The translations under genes and the position numbers were made by a program. A DNA stretch of 64,000 nucleotides, taken from contig CAMGYJ010000011.1 of the NCBI GenBank assembly GCA_946122785.1, positions 16,554,001-16,618,000 on the forward strand, written 5' to 3'. Origin of the DNA: Linum tenue (Eukaryota > Streptophyta > Magnoliopsida > Malpighiales > Linaceae). The notes below the pieces were generated by a model. It was not told where the DNA came from. It made no database searches and saw only the letters and a program-made list of their open reading frames with translations. Positions 11,963 through 24,781 of the stretch are shown here, one piece after another; position 1 is the first letter of the stretch, and each line of letters begins with the position of its first letter.

Positions 11963-12062
11963 NNNNNNNNNNNNNNNNNNNNNNNNNNNNNNNNNNNNNN
12001 NNNNNNNNNNNNNNNNNNNNNNNNNNNNNNNNNNNNNNNNNNNNNNNNNNNNNNNNNNNNNN
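11963..12062. other. Assembly gap of exactly 100 N
   Basis: There are 100 consecutive N. This length is a common placeholder for a gap of unknown size, so the two sides need not be neighbours. Confidence 0.95.
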
Positions 12063-14904
12063 CGACTGCAGAAGGAGCTCGCCGGATCGATCTTCTCTCC
12101 CTCCGCTAGAGAAAGAAGAGTTGGACTGTAGCAGCTTCGTTCGATGGGCAGGTAGAGTTTGGGGGAGGCTGGGAGAAGAACGATTGGAGTTGGGAGAAGA
12201 ACGATTGGAGCTGGGTTAGCAAAACGACGTCGTTGGTCTAAGTGAACAAAAAAAAAAAATGGCCGAGATATTAGAAAGGGCTCATTAAAAGGAATGGGGG
12301 GTGTAACCCGCTATGCAACGGGGGAAAATATGTCCCTCATTTTCCAACAAACTATCTTTTATTGTTTCCGCTCAGTTGCCTCTTTTATTCCACATGGTTT
12401 TTTTCCAACGATAATGAAATTGCAAGTGAACACGTTGCTTACCATTTGTTTTTTTATTTTTGTTGTCACACTAGAAAACAGAAAACAAAATGGCACGTGA
12501 ACGGGGCATAAAAGAGAGTGAGAGGACACATTTAAAAGAGGAGGAAAATGAGGTACTGTGAAATAATTGCCTTTGTTCTTTGCTTAGTAGGTATTCTTGG
12601 CCCTGTTGAGTTTTGATTTTTTTACGAGATGACATTATATTTGATAGATTTTTTCATTTCAATTGAGGAGTCATTTGAAAGTTGCGATTATTTTGTTGAG
12701 ATTTTTACTATACATGTATTATTTAGAATGAATCATTTTTTTTTATTTTTAGTATGAATATACATGGATTACATTTGTGATGTGACAGAAACTATCACTC
12801 AAAATGAGTGATTGTTATATCTCAACTTTTGGTTGTGATTGTTGAGATAGTTGAGTTGAGATTGTTTTGTTTTAACTTTTAGGGGATGGGATGGGATGCT
12901 AACCATCCATTATGTTAGCACCGTAATATCAAAAGCATCTATGTTCCTTCACTTTCCACAAATCTAAGGGTTGATTTATTAGAAGGGCATTTTAGGTATG
13001 TGAACACGTGATCACAACACTTGTGTGCGGTATTTGGGGTTGAAACTAACCGTCTTGCCATTTCAACCATTTTCTCATCTTTTCTCTCTAATCGTCTCTC
13101 TGCCTCTCCTGTGTCGCATCAGCCTCTCTGCGCCGCATCGTCTACATCGGCGCGCCCTTCACCTCCTCCAGCCAAGTTGCCCTTGCTAGATTTTCCCCAA
13201 TCGGATTTGTCCTCGGTTTAGATCTTTTCGATTTCGCAGTCGTAGTCCTCTTCTTTTGGCCTAGATTTCGTTTACCCTGTGAAATTGCATTTTTTTCCAC
13301 CTCTTCTCCCGGTTTTCTACCCTTTTTGCCAATTCTTCGACTCCGAGGTTGGTTACACCTGTTAAATCCTGAAAAAGCAATCAAACACGAAGAACCTCGC
13401 GTAAAACCAACCTCTAATGAGCGAATTTGGCCCAAACATCTAAGCAAACCGGGGGCAAAATATGTGGAATTAGACCCGAATCAGCCTCACTTTTGTCTAT
13501 GTTCCCAATGACCATGGAATCATCCCGGGTTCGCTACTCCTAACATCTTCCTCTTTTTTCTATCATACCGGTGCCACCGTTGTTCCAGTGTGGGCACAAA
13601 ACGAAGGAGATTGAAACGGCGGCTCGGTCGTCACTTGTGAATTTAAGGTTGAAATCCTGAATTTGGGGTGGTGCTAAGGTTTGAAGCTAAAGTTGGGGAT
13701 TTTTCAATTTGGGTTTCAAACTGATCATCCGTAAAGGTTTCTGACTTTTACAAGCTCATTTATTCTTTCTTGCTCGATTGCCTATTGGTTTTGAAACTAG
13801 AGGTTAGGGTCAAGACTAACTCTTTTGATCAAACCAGAACCCAAATGCAGAAGTGAAATCCCACCTTAGTGGTGGCGGAGGAGATGTTCCTTTTGTGATT
13901 TTTTTCGCTCTGTTTAAATAATTGGATGCAGAATCTGCAATTTGAGCTTCCTCGATCAGTGAGACCTTGACGGATCTGCTGTTGTCTCCTATGCTCCTTC
14001 AGTGAATTAATTCCTTATGTTTACCACCTTTTGGTAAGGGTTCTCTGCTCTAATGATTTAACTGAATCTCTTATCTTCAATTTCATGTTAAGGTTGTCGG
14101 TAGTAGCTCCTCTGATTCCCCTGCATGGAGCTTGTTCGGTTCAGTGAATTTATATTTCATTTTGTATATGAATGAGATGAGTTGAAAATGAATTGGGAAA
14201 TACAGGTGTTCAATTTGATCCGTTTTGGTATTAATGATGGTAAATGCCAATAGGTATTATTTTGATCCATTGGCTTCTGTTACAGGCTAGCAACAGAGCT
14301 AGTGATTGTTATTGGCTTGCAAGAGGTACTCTCGGCTGCAAAAGGTAGCTCTTTCTGGATTCACAATTAGTCAAATATTGAACGGAGTTAGATAATATGC
14401 TTTTTAGATTTTGATTTGATGGTGTGATTTGGTAGTGGGTTGAGTGATGCTATCAACCTTGATCATGGATACATTTCTTTAATATTGTAATTTATGATGA
14501 TCATAGTTTCACCAAATTAGTAGTTTAATGTAGTAATTTCTGATCTTGCTCGTCTGCAGGTACAAAGAGGAGTCGATCGAGTTGAAATTTTTGCAACCAT
14601 TCAAGTCTAAGATGCACAAAGAGATGAAATACTTAGAGAGTTGAATTGTCGTTTGATGTTACGTACAACTCTTCATGGATGCTTCTTAACTCTCGTATCA
14701 TAGTTTTTTGTTTGGGAGTTGCTGATATCAATGGAAATATGCTAAGTGACATCTACTTTTCCCACTTGTGGACTCTCATTTCCTTCTCTTCAATCTACGA
14801 TGTACACTCTACACTCTGTTGTTCAACTATCATATCATGTAAATATGGAATGTTGTACAATATATTCATCTTTCCAAATCAATTTTTTTTACAATAATCA
14901 ATAC
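12063..14904. other. Anonymous region, no supported gene
   Basis: It starts GC-rich, with a doubled GGGAGAAGAACGATTGGAG near 12168-12206, then turns AT-rich. Around 13030-13230 it looks like a plant 5' UTR or promoter (CT-rich, short open frames). Around 14290-14600 there are sites that resemble intron ends (TGCAG before GTACAAAG). I could not assign a protein family. It could be passenger sequence of the CACTA-like element whose end is seen at 14905-15307. Confidence 0.35.
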
Positions 14905-15307
14905 AAAAGCATATCTATTAGCCTCTAAAATAATTTCACAAGAAAACCTATTTGCCTCTACAAATAATATTAGAGAAAAATTTAATTGCCTCATAACTCA
15001 TTTTAGAAACAAAAATATCTGCCTCTATGCTCTATAGATACTTTTGGAGTCAAGTTTAATAGCCACTAAAGATCATTTTAGAGGCAAATACTTAAGCCTA
15101 TGATATTGGATATAAAGGCAAAATAAAGTTACATTAGCGGCTAATATATTAGTTGCGGAAACTTTAATCACCAACAGATAGTATATGCCACTATATTTGC
15201 CTCTAGAGGGCTATAACCACTAGAATATTTGAGGCAAATGTATTATCTGCTTCTAAATATATAGAGGCAAATTCTCTTAACCGTTATATATGAGTTTTGT
15301 TGTAATG
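14905..15307. mobile_element. CACTA-like terminal region with TTTGCCTCTA repeats
   Basis: About ten copies of a short motif related to TTTGCCTCTA occur in both orientations, typical of CACTA subterminal repeats. The edge reads TTTTGTTGTAATG, close to the complement of a CACTACAACAAAA end with one change. No matching opposite end was found between 12063 and 14900. Confidence 0.45.
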
Positions 15308-15758
15308 CTTCTTATTTTTATTTTATTTTTTGTCTTTTTTTTTTGGTCTTATAGTGCTTCTTATCCTACCCGGCCATAACAATAATAATATTAATAATAA
15401 TATTTCCCCAACCAATGATTAATAATAATTATACAATAGTAGACTCCCTAATAATCTATAACATAGGGGAATGGATCAGGTCAGTAACCTTATGGTGAGT
15501 AACCATGAGTAACCCGTCCACATCAGCATGACATCAGCATCCTCTCTCTCATGGAAAGCCTTTAATTTTTCCCTCTTTAATCTTTGACGGACAATTTCTC
15601 ACTCATTTTAAGTCGAAATTTAATTTTTTTGCACAGTTAGATCAGATTAATTGTGCTCTTCAAAATGATATCCACTTTAATATATTTTTCGAACAAAAAA
15701 AAATGAGCCATTTTTTACCAGCCTATACCATATGGTATTGACTGGTATTTAAATAAAA
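15308..15758. other. AT-rich spacer
   Basis: I see no gene. It contains short TAATAATAA runs and a GGTATT-rich start of the next repeat. Confidence 0.5.
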
Positions 15759-16211
15759 GCATACCTATGGTTTGAAAAACGTACCATGGTGGTATGAACA
15801 AACCAAGACTGTAGGATGATTGAATACATGATAGTAGAAGTATATTAATTGTAATTTACGACTTTTAACATTGTAACCACACAATACCACCCCGTACCAG
15901 GGTGGTATTGTATGGTATTGTGTGGTATTTTTTGGTCCTGTAATTTGTTCACAGAAATCTGTAGATCCAATAGATCATGATGAACTCGTCCCTTCTGTGC
16001 AAACGTTTTCAAAACGAATTAAAAGCGAAGAAGATACCATACAATACCACCCCGTACCAGGGTGGTATTGTATGGTATTGTGTGGTATTTTTTTGTCCTG
16101 TAATTTGTTCACCCAGAAATTTGTAGATCCAGTAGATCATGATGAACTCATCCCTGCTGTGCAAACGGTTTCAAAAACGAATTAAAAACGAAGAAGATAC
16201 CATAGGTATGC
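15759..16211. repeat. MITE-like inverted-repeat unit with an internal 150-bp tandem duplication
   Basis: A perfect 13-bp inverted repeat (GCATACCTATGGT at 15759-15771, its complement at 16199-16211) brackets two near-identical 150-bp tandem units at 15891-16040 and 16041-16190. Each unit starts with the hairpin ATACCACCC-CGTACCA-GGGTGGTAT. A weaker third copy of the second half follows at about 16270-16340. The 87-codon open frame at 15922-16185 is just the repeat translated. Confidence 0.7.
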
Positions 16212-16438
16212 AGTTGGTACCGAGAGGCAGAATTTTTTTTTTCCTAAAAAATATTGAAATTGATCTCATTTTGTAGAGCACGGTGAACTCGTTCCATCTG
16301 TGAAAAAAAATTAAAATCCGAGTTAAAACGAAAAAGATATGAGTCAATTAAGAAAGCTAGTGAAAATAAAAATAGTTTTTAATTCTCCATCCTTAGATAT
16401 GGATTTTCTAAATGAAGGGTCCAGATTTGGTTATTGAT

Positions 16439-16465
16439 GGGTGCATAACCATGGATTATGCACCC
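16439..16465. repeat. Perfect 10-bp hairpin
   Basis: GGGTGCATAA and TTATGCACCC are separated by 7 bases. It lies just downstream of the amine oxidase pseudogene (which runs on the minus strand) and could mark a MITE end. Confidence 0.5.
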
Positions 16466-18572
16466 TATCTTGAGCCTAACAATAGTGCTTAGCAGAATTG
16501 TATTCTTGTTGAGGTTTCCAAAATCAGAAGTGAAGTGCGACTGTTAACTTATGTAAGCCTTGAGAACCGGATTCCTCTCGAAAAAATTAGCCGCCGGAGC
16601 TCAAACCCACTACTCAACGTCGGCATGACCGGAAAATCCTCTTGGCAAGGCACGTGATGAAAACCCAACGTGTACCAAACCACAATATCCCTGTCCTCAA
16701 TCTCCCGATCCTTCATACTCCACGTCGCCAAAGTATCGTCGCCGCGACTCCGATCGACGTAAACTCCTCCCGCCCACTTCTCACTCTCGTTATACGGCGT
16801 GACCCAGACGTTGTACTCGGTAAAAGCTGCCCTAATCTGCACGTAATCATCGTCCGACAGCAACGGACCCGCAACCGACCCGGGAATCAACCGGTAGCCG
16901 ACCGGGTTGCCGACCTTGGTTTTCTTGTTGGGGTTCACAAAAATTAAGTCAACTTGCTCCGAACCGAGCTTTATCTTTGCATCGGACTCCGTTTTGGCCG
17001 TCTCGACGAAGACTCTCCAGTAGCTCTTCCTCGGGGAAGTGGTGCGGTTCGGGACTCGAACCGTTTTCAGTTTGGATTTCAAGAAAGAGTTGCTCTCCCC
17101 GTCGACGTCGAGATCTAGGTGGTATGTGGAAATGGTCGTGGTTCGACCCGATTGTGTTCTCGGACAGTATTTGTCCGTAGGATTCGTCGTGGATTTGGTC
17201 CTTGTGTGTTAGTCGGCTCCTCTCACCTCCAGCAAACCCGTCAGTCCAACCTGCAAAATTAAAGTTGAATTTCATTATGATAGTAAGAAAGTGGTTAAAT
17301 ATCATATTCGATCTCTTCCAATCACTCAAATTGTTGAAATCCGTTGATAATTTTTTTAAAATAATTACGACTACAAATGAACTGAATAATTAGTATCTAA
17401 TAATATATATGATTCATAATTTTTTTAAATTATGAACGATACATATTTAAATATTGGCTCACTAGGCACATTATTAACTCAAGTACATATCTAAATTATA
17501 AGCGATACCTACTTTCTCTTTTAAATTATAAACTATACATCCTTATCAGAAAAATTTATAAACAATACATATCTCACGAGCACATTGTTGGCTCGCCCAT
17601 CGACATAACTTCAATCTTAAACATAATATAGGAAGATATTCAATTTTAAAACCCACAAGTCAATTTAGAAAATGTAGATCGATTAGCTTCTAATTCGGGA
17701 GTTAAGTTGACTCGTCAGACACCAATGTTGAGATCTCTCAATACCTTAAAACAAGACAGTTCATGAGCTAACTCACAAGCCACCAAGTCGAGCTGGCCTA
17801 CGAGCTCAACAAGTCTTAGTTTTAAATCGCTCATTTATTAACGAGTTTTTTCCGAACAGATCGTGAACAACTCGGCTCATTTGCCGCTCTATTTATAACT
17901 AAGTCAAAGAGAGTTTGAAATTCGATTCTATCCTTACCGTGACTTTGATGGAGCCGCTTTGCTTGAATTCCCAATCGTTGATGTAGTCATAGTTACCCAC
18001 AGTCGAAACCATCCTCACAACCAAGCTCACATCTCGCCTCACCTCTGTCACCTACCATACAACAAAGAAAAAGGCAAACAACCCAACAAAATCAACTCAA
18101 AAGAAATGAGAACAAAAATTTCCGAAAAGACCACCGAAATTCGCAATTACACAAACTCACCACCTCCGGAGTAGCGGCCTCGGTGTGTCGCCACATTACA
18201 TCGCCGGCGTACCTCTCGAAGATGCAGAATGCGTTGGGCAGCTGCTGGGGATTCCCGTCCCTTGTCGGGAAAGTAAGCTTCCATGAAAACCGCATTGTCG
18301 GGGCAGTCGGCGCCGGGGAGCAGCGACGAGGTGCACAGCCCGTAGCCAAACTCGCCGGCGTCGAAGAAGGTCCTGTAGTACCATTCCTCCGTTAAGTCCA
18401 TGTACGGAACGAACAGCTCCGACAGGAACCCTCTGTACAGAACCCGACGGAAGGTTTGCTTGTCGACGTCGAAGATTGATGCCGTTGATATTATGGGCCC
18501 GGCCCGCATGTCAAAGCCCAGATGGAAATCCCAGTTGGCCCACCTATTTAAGTTCAGGAAGTCACAAGTCAG

Positions 18573-21188
18573 TATAGGTGTCAATAGGCCGGGTTCGGCG
18601 GTGAGTTTAATCGGGTTCGGGTTCAAACGGGTTGCGGGTTCACTGAGTTGTGGGTTTATCGGGTTCGGGCTCATTAGGTTCGGGTTCAAACGGGTTTCGG
18701 GTTCACTGAGTTGTGGGTTTATCGGGTTCGGGTTCATCAGTTCGGGTTCAAACGGGTTTCGGGTTCATCGGGTTCGGGTTCAATCGGGTTGCGGGCAAAT
18801 TGGGTTACAAGTTCATCGGGTTTTGGTCGGGGAGGTTGCGGGCGGATCGGTTGCGGCCTGCGGGTTGTTCGAGTCAGCGCATCGAGTAACTTACTCCTTA
18901 CTTGTTACCAACTTACACATTTTATTACACAAATGTAAAATATTTTTCTCAATTTTTAACCAATTTCTTTCTATCTCGTATATATATTTAATTTTTAAAA
19001 AAGTAGTCAAAATGTTGAATCATTTATATGACTTGCAAACTTGTTATGTAACTAATCATATTTGGTAAAGAACACTAGCTAATAGTAATGGTTATATCAA
19101 CATTTGCAATCAAAAGACACCATTATTATTTATTTGGTATTTTAATATTATTTCAGTAGTAATTGGATTATAGTATCTCGTCTAGAATAACCATGCAAAT
19201 CTAGTATTTGGCGTGTGGTATTTGGCAAAAGCAGAGTGGTAAAAGGAGTTATTTCGAAATAACTCATTGCCCTAATAACTTCAGTAAATTGTTGCCAAAC
19301 GAGTTATTTGTAAAATTGTTCGAATTACCCTAAAAATGAACCATTAAAATTAATTATCAAATTTAGTAAAATTTGTTGTGACTTCAATCAAACTTACTCA
19401 ATAATATATATCGTATACACTTAGCCTTACTCTCAATCGACAATATTAAGTTCATGTATGTTGTTGATCGTATGACCTAAACCATCAATATATTATACAC
19501 TAACAACATACCCTAACGATATATCCCTATGAGTTGTGATTTTGCTAGTATAGTTAATTTAAAGAGAAATTCATACGTTGATTTTTGAAACATAGATAAA
19601 AAGTGATATTTGTTATACCCTAACCATATCCTATACTCTACACCATATACCATGTACTCTAATAACGTACCATAAACATAAATTAAAAAGTGATCTCCTG
19701 CATTAAATATTTTAAATAATTTTAAGTGAACATATGTTAATAAAAATTTAGAACCGTCAAAATCATCAATACCTCATACCCTAATCATATACACCCTACA
19801 CCATGTGTACCTTATACCATATACTTTTTACCCTAAATAACGAACCGTAAAAAAATTACTTATCAAGTTTAGTATAATTGTTGTCTCATATTAACCCGCC
19901 CATAAATTTCCCATTCCAAAGTTCCCATCCAAACCTCCCTCTCATTTTTCCATTCCAAAGTGACCCGCAAGGCCGCAACCCGATTAACCAAAATTTTCAA
20001 CTCGCAACTCCACTGAGTTATTGCAATCGTAAGACATTGCCAAGTTCAACACCCATTTTGAAATAAAGTTCAACTTGAACACAACTTAAATGTGCGCAAA
20101 TTTTACTAAGTGTTGTAAAATAACGATTATGTAATGTTTGAAATGGCAATAAATGTAGAAGCATGGAAAGCAAGTAGACAAATTAAGTGAATTTTTCTAA
20201 AATAAATTATTGCAGTAAACACCAAATTGTTTTTCTTCTTTCTTTTTCATTAAAAAAAAATTAAAATACTAATATTCTTCTCCTTCTTTCTCCTTCAATA
20301 AATTAAAAACACTCAATTTTCTCTCCTCTTTCTCTTCTATAAAATAGAAAGAACCAAATTTGAAATTTTCCTCCTTTTTCTCTTCCATTTGAAAAACCAA
20401 ATTTCCCTCCTCCTTCCTTCTTCTCACAAAAAGTTGAAAAATCAAAAATTCCCTCCTTATTTCTCTTTAATAATCAAAAGAACTAAACTTTCCCACTTTT
20501 TCACTCTCCACAAATCATAACCACCAAAATTCTCCCTTTCTTCTTTTCTAAAAATTCAAAAAACATAATTTCTCTCTTCTTTCTCTTCCCAAAAAGTTAA
20601 ATACACTAAAAGTATCAAATTATCAAATACATTGCTTTACTTTATTTATATTTAATTGATAATTTTATTGAATAGTTAAATTAAGCAAAAATTAAATTTA
20701 TATATTATATTAATATTGTCCATGATCTCAATTATAATTATTAATATTCACATTGTGTTGATTTTATATTTCATATTTACTTTTTAATTTTGTTAAATAA
20801 CTTAGTGTTCACGTGATCTTAATGTTTCAATTTTGGTAATTTTCTTGAAATACATAATATCAAGTGAGTTTCATATTTTAATTTTCCTATACGAAATGAA
20901 GAAATAATTTTATCTAAGTTTAGAAGAAAAACTTATTTTTGAAAAACTATGTATTATATAATATAATAATTATTCAAGTGGATTAGATGAATTCGGGTTG
21001 AGTCGGTTGGGTTGCGGGTTAGTCGGGTTCGGGTCAATCGGGTTCGAGTTAATCGAGTTGCGGGTCAATCGGGTTCGGATTAATCGGATTACGGGTCGGG
21101 CGGGTTACAGGTTGTTGACTCTTAGTCAATTCGGATTGCGAGTCGGGTTGATCAGGCGGGTTAGTCGTGTCGTGTTTTGACACCTATA
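18573..21188. mobile_element. hAT-like element in amine oxidase intron 1
   Basis: The ends are a 12-bp inverted repeat, TATAGGTGTCAA at 18573 and its complement ending at 21188. Flanking 8-mers CAAGTCAG (18565-18572) and GAAGTCCG (21189-21196) agree at 6 of 8 positions, as an old hAT duplication might. Both subterminal zones (18590-18850 and 20990-21180) are arrays of GGGTTCGGGTT-type units. The middle is AT-rich with TTCTCCTTC runs and no transposase. It is non-autonomous. Confidence 0.65.
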
Positions 21189-21657
21189 GAAGTCCGTGGG
21201 CATATCTCATGCATCATACAATTTTGAATTTTACTAAGCTTGCGGATAGGAGTAGGTATTTGTAGGATACGATACTATAGCACAATGTGGATTAAGATTC
21301 GATGGTGGATACACACATTGATAAATTAAGGAATCATTATGTCATCTTTTGTTGAGTGATTGAATGAATCAAAGAAAAATGAAATAATTTGATCAATTGT
21401 CATTATAAAACGAGTCAATTCGAATTACCTATCTCCCCTTAACAATTAGAATTGACTTGAAACAAGTCAATTCGAAGTTATCCACACCAAATTGATCAAT
21501 CGGAATTTCATGCCGACAAACAAAGCCAATTTGACAATTGAGACAATCGGAAATCGTTACAAATTCGAATGCAAACGACTATCTTGAGAATCTCTCCATT
21601 GGGGCGCCGCGCCACAACGGCAAGGTGAGGGCATTAACTAGAACAACTACCACCAAC

Positions 21658-23412
21658 TAGGGATGGCAATCAAACCATGGCCGCGGTTACCCGACCGCCC
21701 CCGACCCAGTCAACGCGGGGAATTCCCGCTTTGACCGGGTATGGGGCGGGTATGGGTAAAACCCGCAAAAAGTTTGATGGGTATGGGGCGGGTATGGTTT
21801 TAGCCTCCCCCGCCCATACCCATACCCATACCCGCCCCACCAAGAGAATTTCTTCACATATAAAAAAATATGTGTATTAAATTGTAATCTATCAATGATG
21901 ATGATGATAACTCGAGAAAATAAATAGTAGAAATGCAATTGAGTAACCACCTTAAATCAAAACCTAATTCATTTCCCTCAATTCTCCTTCCACTCTTTCA
22001 CTTTCCCCCTTGTCAGCAAGATTATGTTTGATGGGACCCGATATTCACCTGCTTTAACCTACCTATTTTTACCCCGATTGTGATGAAAAGGTTATTAAAT
22101 AATTAAATTATTATATCCTATTATTATTACTCTTAGTTTATTATTATTTTCTTAAACCTTCCCCAACTTTCCTTCACTTTCTTCCTCTTTCCTTCCTTTC
22201 TCCCACAAGTGGCAGACTCCACCTCATCTCCCTCCCTTACTATTTCTTTCCACACTCCCTCTTACGTAAACTTTCTTCTTCTCCCTACCATTTCCTACAC
22301 TTTCATTTGTCTTCATTTACATGCATGTTCATTCATACACATACATACAATTCTCATCCCTACTCTTTCCTTAAATTTCCACTACATATCTATACTTTTC
22401 TTACTTTCACATACATACTTGTACTTTCCCATATACAATAATTGGTGAGGAATATTGGTGTATGATGGAGAATGTTAAGGTATAGCGGAGAATATTAAGG
22501 TATAGCGGAGAATGTTGGTGAATGTTAATGTAAGTCGAGGAATTTAACTACAACTTTTTCCTATAAATAAGGAGCACCCCTCCCCCTTCTAAACAACAAG
22601 TCACACACACACCACCACATAAGTCGCTTACGACTACTTCACACAACACAACTCACACATACCCTCTCTCTACTTTCTCTCTCTAAAAACGTTTTCTCTC
22701 TCCTCCCGATCTCCAAAAACGTGTTAACTCTCTAAACACCCAACACACTCTCAATTTGGCGGACTAAGCCATGGAATCGTGGATAGTCTCCACCGGGCGG
22801 CAATAAATAGCCGACGACGCTCAATTACGACCGTGGGACCGAACCAGGTCTAACGTCATCGTATTTATTTTGTTCCATTCAGGTTACTAATTTGAGCGTC
22901 GGAGGAGGTTCCAACCAGGACCCCCCCGGTGGGACCTTTTTTTCAGGTATTCGCACGGAGCTGGAGGTGGTTAAAGGCTTTGGGAAATCAGCGCTCTCTA
23001 GACCTTAAACATATTGAAGCAGGCTGCTCTAAGCTTGGCATCAACAATGTTAGTTAATTATTACTTAGTAAATGTATCAAGAGTTAGAGCATAATAATTT
23101 AAAAAATATTGTAGTCTATATTATGTATTAATGGATATTTTAGGATCATATTTTTGAATCGTATTTAGAAAATGATCGTGTTTTGTTGACTTCATGATAT
23201 AATTAAACTTTTCTTGTAAGTTTTATGTATAATAATGTTGGATGTACGGGGATGGGTATTAGCCATGGGTACCCGAAACCCACGGGGATGGGGATGGGTT
23301 TGCAAAATATTCCCCCGCATGGGTATGGGACGGGTATGGGTTTGGGTATTTGAAGATGGGATGGGGATGGTTTAGGCAAACCCACCCCAAACCCGCCCCA
23401 TTGCCATCCCTA
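21658..23412. mobile_element. Non-autonomous hAT element in amine oxidase intron 1
   Basis: The terminal inverted repeats are TAGGGATGGCAAT (21658) and ATTGCCATCCCTA (ending 23412), a classic plant hAT terminus. They are flanked by a perfect 8-bp duplication, CCACCAAC (21650-21657 and 23413-23420). The subterminal zones are rich in GGGTATGGG-type repeats. There is no transposase; the interior carries an LTR-like cassette. Confidence 0.9.
22080..23040 (+). other. LTR- or promoter-like cassette inside the hAT element
   Basis: It has a TATAAATA box at 22562-22569, a CT-rich leader, and then a GC-rich block with GAGCGTCGGAGGAGG and CCCCCCGGTGGGACC. That block resembles the R/U5 part of plant gypsy (Tat-type) LTRs from memory. 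I could not define LTR ends or a target duplication, so it may be a fragment carried by the hAT element. Confidence 0.4.
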
Positions 23413-24248
23413 CCACCAACGCTATATAAGTGGAAAGAAAAATCAAAACTATCGACATAAAATAAACCTTACCGAATCCGATGCCCATCGATTTCAAAAC
23501 TGGGCCCATTGGGCTGGACGACATTGATGGCATTCACACCGGGCCCAAACGGCGGCCTCTGCTTTGAGCCTCTGTAGTCTGTCCCATCGGCCTTGGGAAC
23601 CGGCACAATCCCCCGATCCCGATACCCAACGATCTCCATCCGGTCGAGATCGACGGTGACGGCGATCCCCTCCACCGGCCGCATGAACAAGTTCACCGTC
23701 CCGTCCAGATAGTTACACATAACCCTCACGATCCTACTACACCCCTTCCCTGCCTCGCCGAACCACCCGATTCCGTACGTCTGGCACAGGATTTCCGCCC
23801 CGTGGAGGCCCTCCTCCGCAGGGACTCGAGGAACGGCGCGTGGCCGAGGGGCAGCGCGTTGGCGGCGATCTGCTCCTCGAAAGTGAAGAGCGGGTAGCCG
23901 CTGCCAGTGTAGAGTTGGTCGGAGAGTATGGTGGATTGGGTCAGGTCGACGGTGAGCTCGTGGGTGGTTGTGTGGTTGACACGCGCGATGATGAAGGCTC
24001 GCCGTGGGGGAGCGGCGGAGGAGGGGGTGTGGTGGTGGAGCCAGGAGAGGACGGCGGATTTGGGTGGTTCCTTGAGGCCGATGTAGTGGAAGGCGAACGG
24101 AGGTGTGGTTGGAGTAGTGGGAACGGACGGCGGTTTGGACGGAGGTGAACTCGGCCGGGGATAGTGGGTCGAGTGGGTGGGATGAAAGGCTGATGGAAAT
24201 GGTGGAGCTGAAGAAGAAGAAGAAAAGGAAGGTGGGAATTTTGGACAT

Positions 24249-24781
24249 GATGAATTGATATTTGCAATCTTTCCCCGGATAATACGGTTGGCGGGCCGTA
24301 GTGTTTCTATTTATTATCAGTAGGATCGATGATATTTTCCCCCCTGCTGAGCTGACTGCTGATGTCTCTCATCTCTGTGATGGTTTATTGGACGACGAAA
24401 CGCATTCCGTGAGTTGCGTTTAGTGAATTCTCTAACTACACCCAGATTGTTGTTCTCCGTAGATTAGTAGTTTCTGATGCTAGTTTGGATGAACGGTTCA
24501 AAGGTTTAATGCTTGCTGCCTGTGAATCAAATTGGGACGGATTAAGGCTCGCAAGGTGTTTGATGAAAGGCCTAACTGATTGTGTTTGGTCCGATGAGGC
24601 TTGCATTTATTTTGTCAGGGAAGTCACTTTCTCGTGAGGTTTGTACTTTGTTGGAATGGTCCAATTAGAATTCCCAGTTTAGAATGAACATTCTATTCAT
24701 ATTTACCGTGGTTTATGGATCTAGAATGCTTTGTACTGATGCTTTGATCTCATTTACTATAAACTGTGCCAAAATGCAGAT
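24249..24781. other. Intergenic region between two divergent pseudogenes
   Basis: It holds the former upstream regions of the amine oxidase (minus) and the Hsp70-like gene (plus). A TATTTATTA element at about 24310 could be a TATA box for the amine oxidase. The sequence AAAATGCAG directly before the Hsp70 ATG looks like a 5' UTR intron acceptor. Confidence 0.45.

Larger units (their letters stand above)
16544..24248 (-). pseudogene. Copper amine oxidase (primary amine oxidase) pseudogene, four exons
   Basis: Plant copper amine oxidases are secreted or peroxisomal enzymes that oxidise polyamines to aldehydes and H2O2. Exons on the minus strand are 23473-24248, 18161-18543, 17938-18051 and 16544-17250, all with GT/AG borders. 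Exon 1 has a signal peptide (MSKIPTFLF, phenylalanine run) and HPLDPLSPAEF. Exon 2 has FDAGEFGYG, holding the catalytic Asp. Exon 3 has VGNYDYI, where Tyr is the topaquinone precursor. Exon 4 has the copper ligands in NHDHF and [12 protein letters not shown]. Total exon length, about 1980 bp, fits the family (about 650 residues). Frameshifts are visible near 24093, 23820, 18258, 17205, 17125 and 16590, so it cannot be translated as assembled. All active-site residues remain, so inactivation is recent or some indels are assembly errors. Confidence 0.9.

Noticed and set aside
11862..12131. Open frame running through the gap
   Set aside because: It translates the 100 N and is not a real frame.
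15922..16185. 87-codon frame with an internal protein repeat
   Set aside because: It is the translation of the 150-bp tandem DNA repeat, with no start context or family.
18590..18850. GGGTTCGGGTT array as interstitial telomere
   Set aside because: Units are irregular and differ from the plant TTTAGGG repeat. They are better explained as hAT subterminal repeats.
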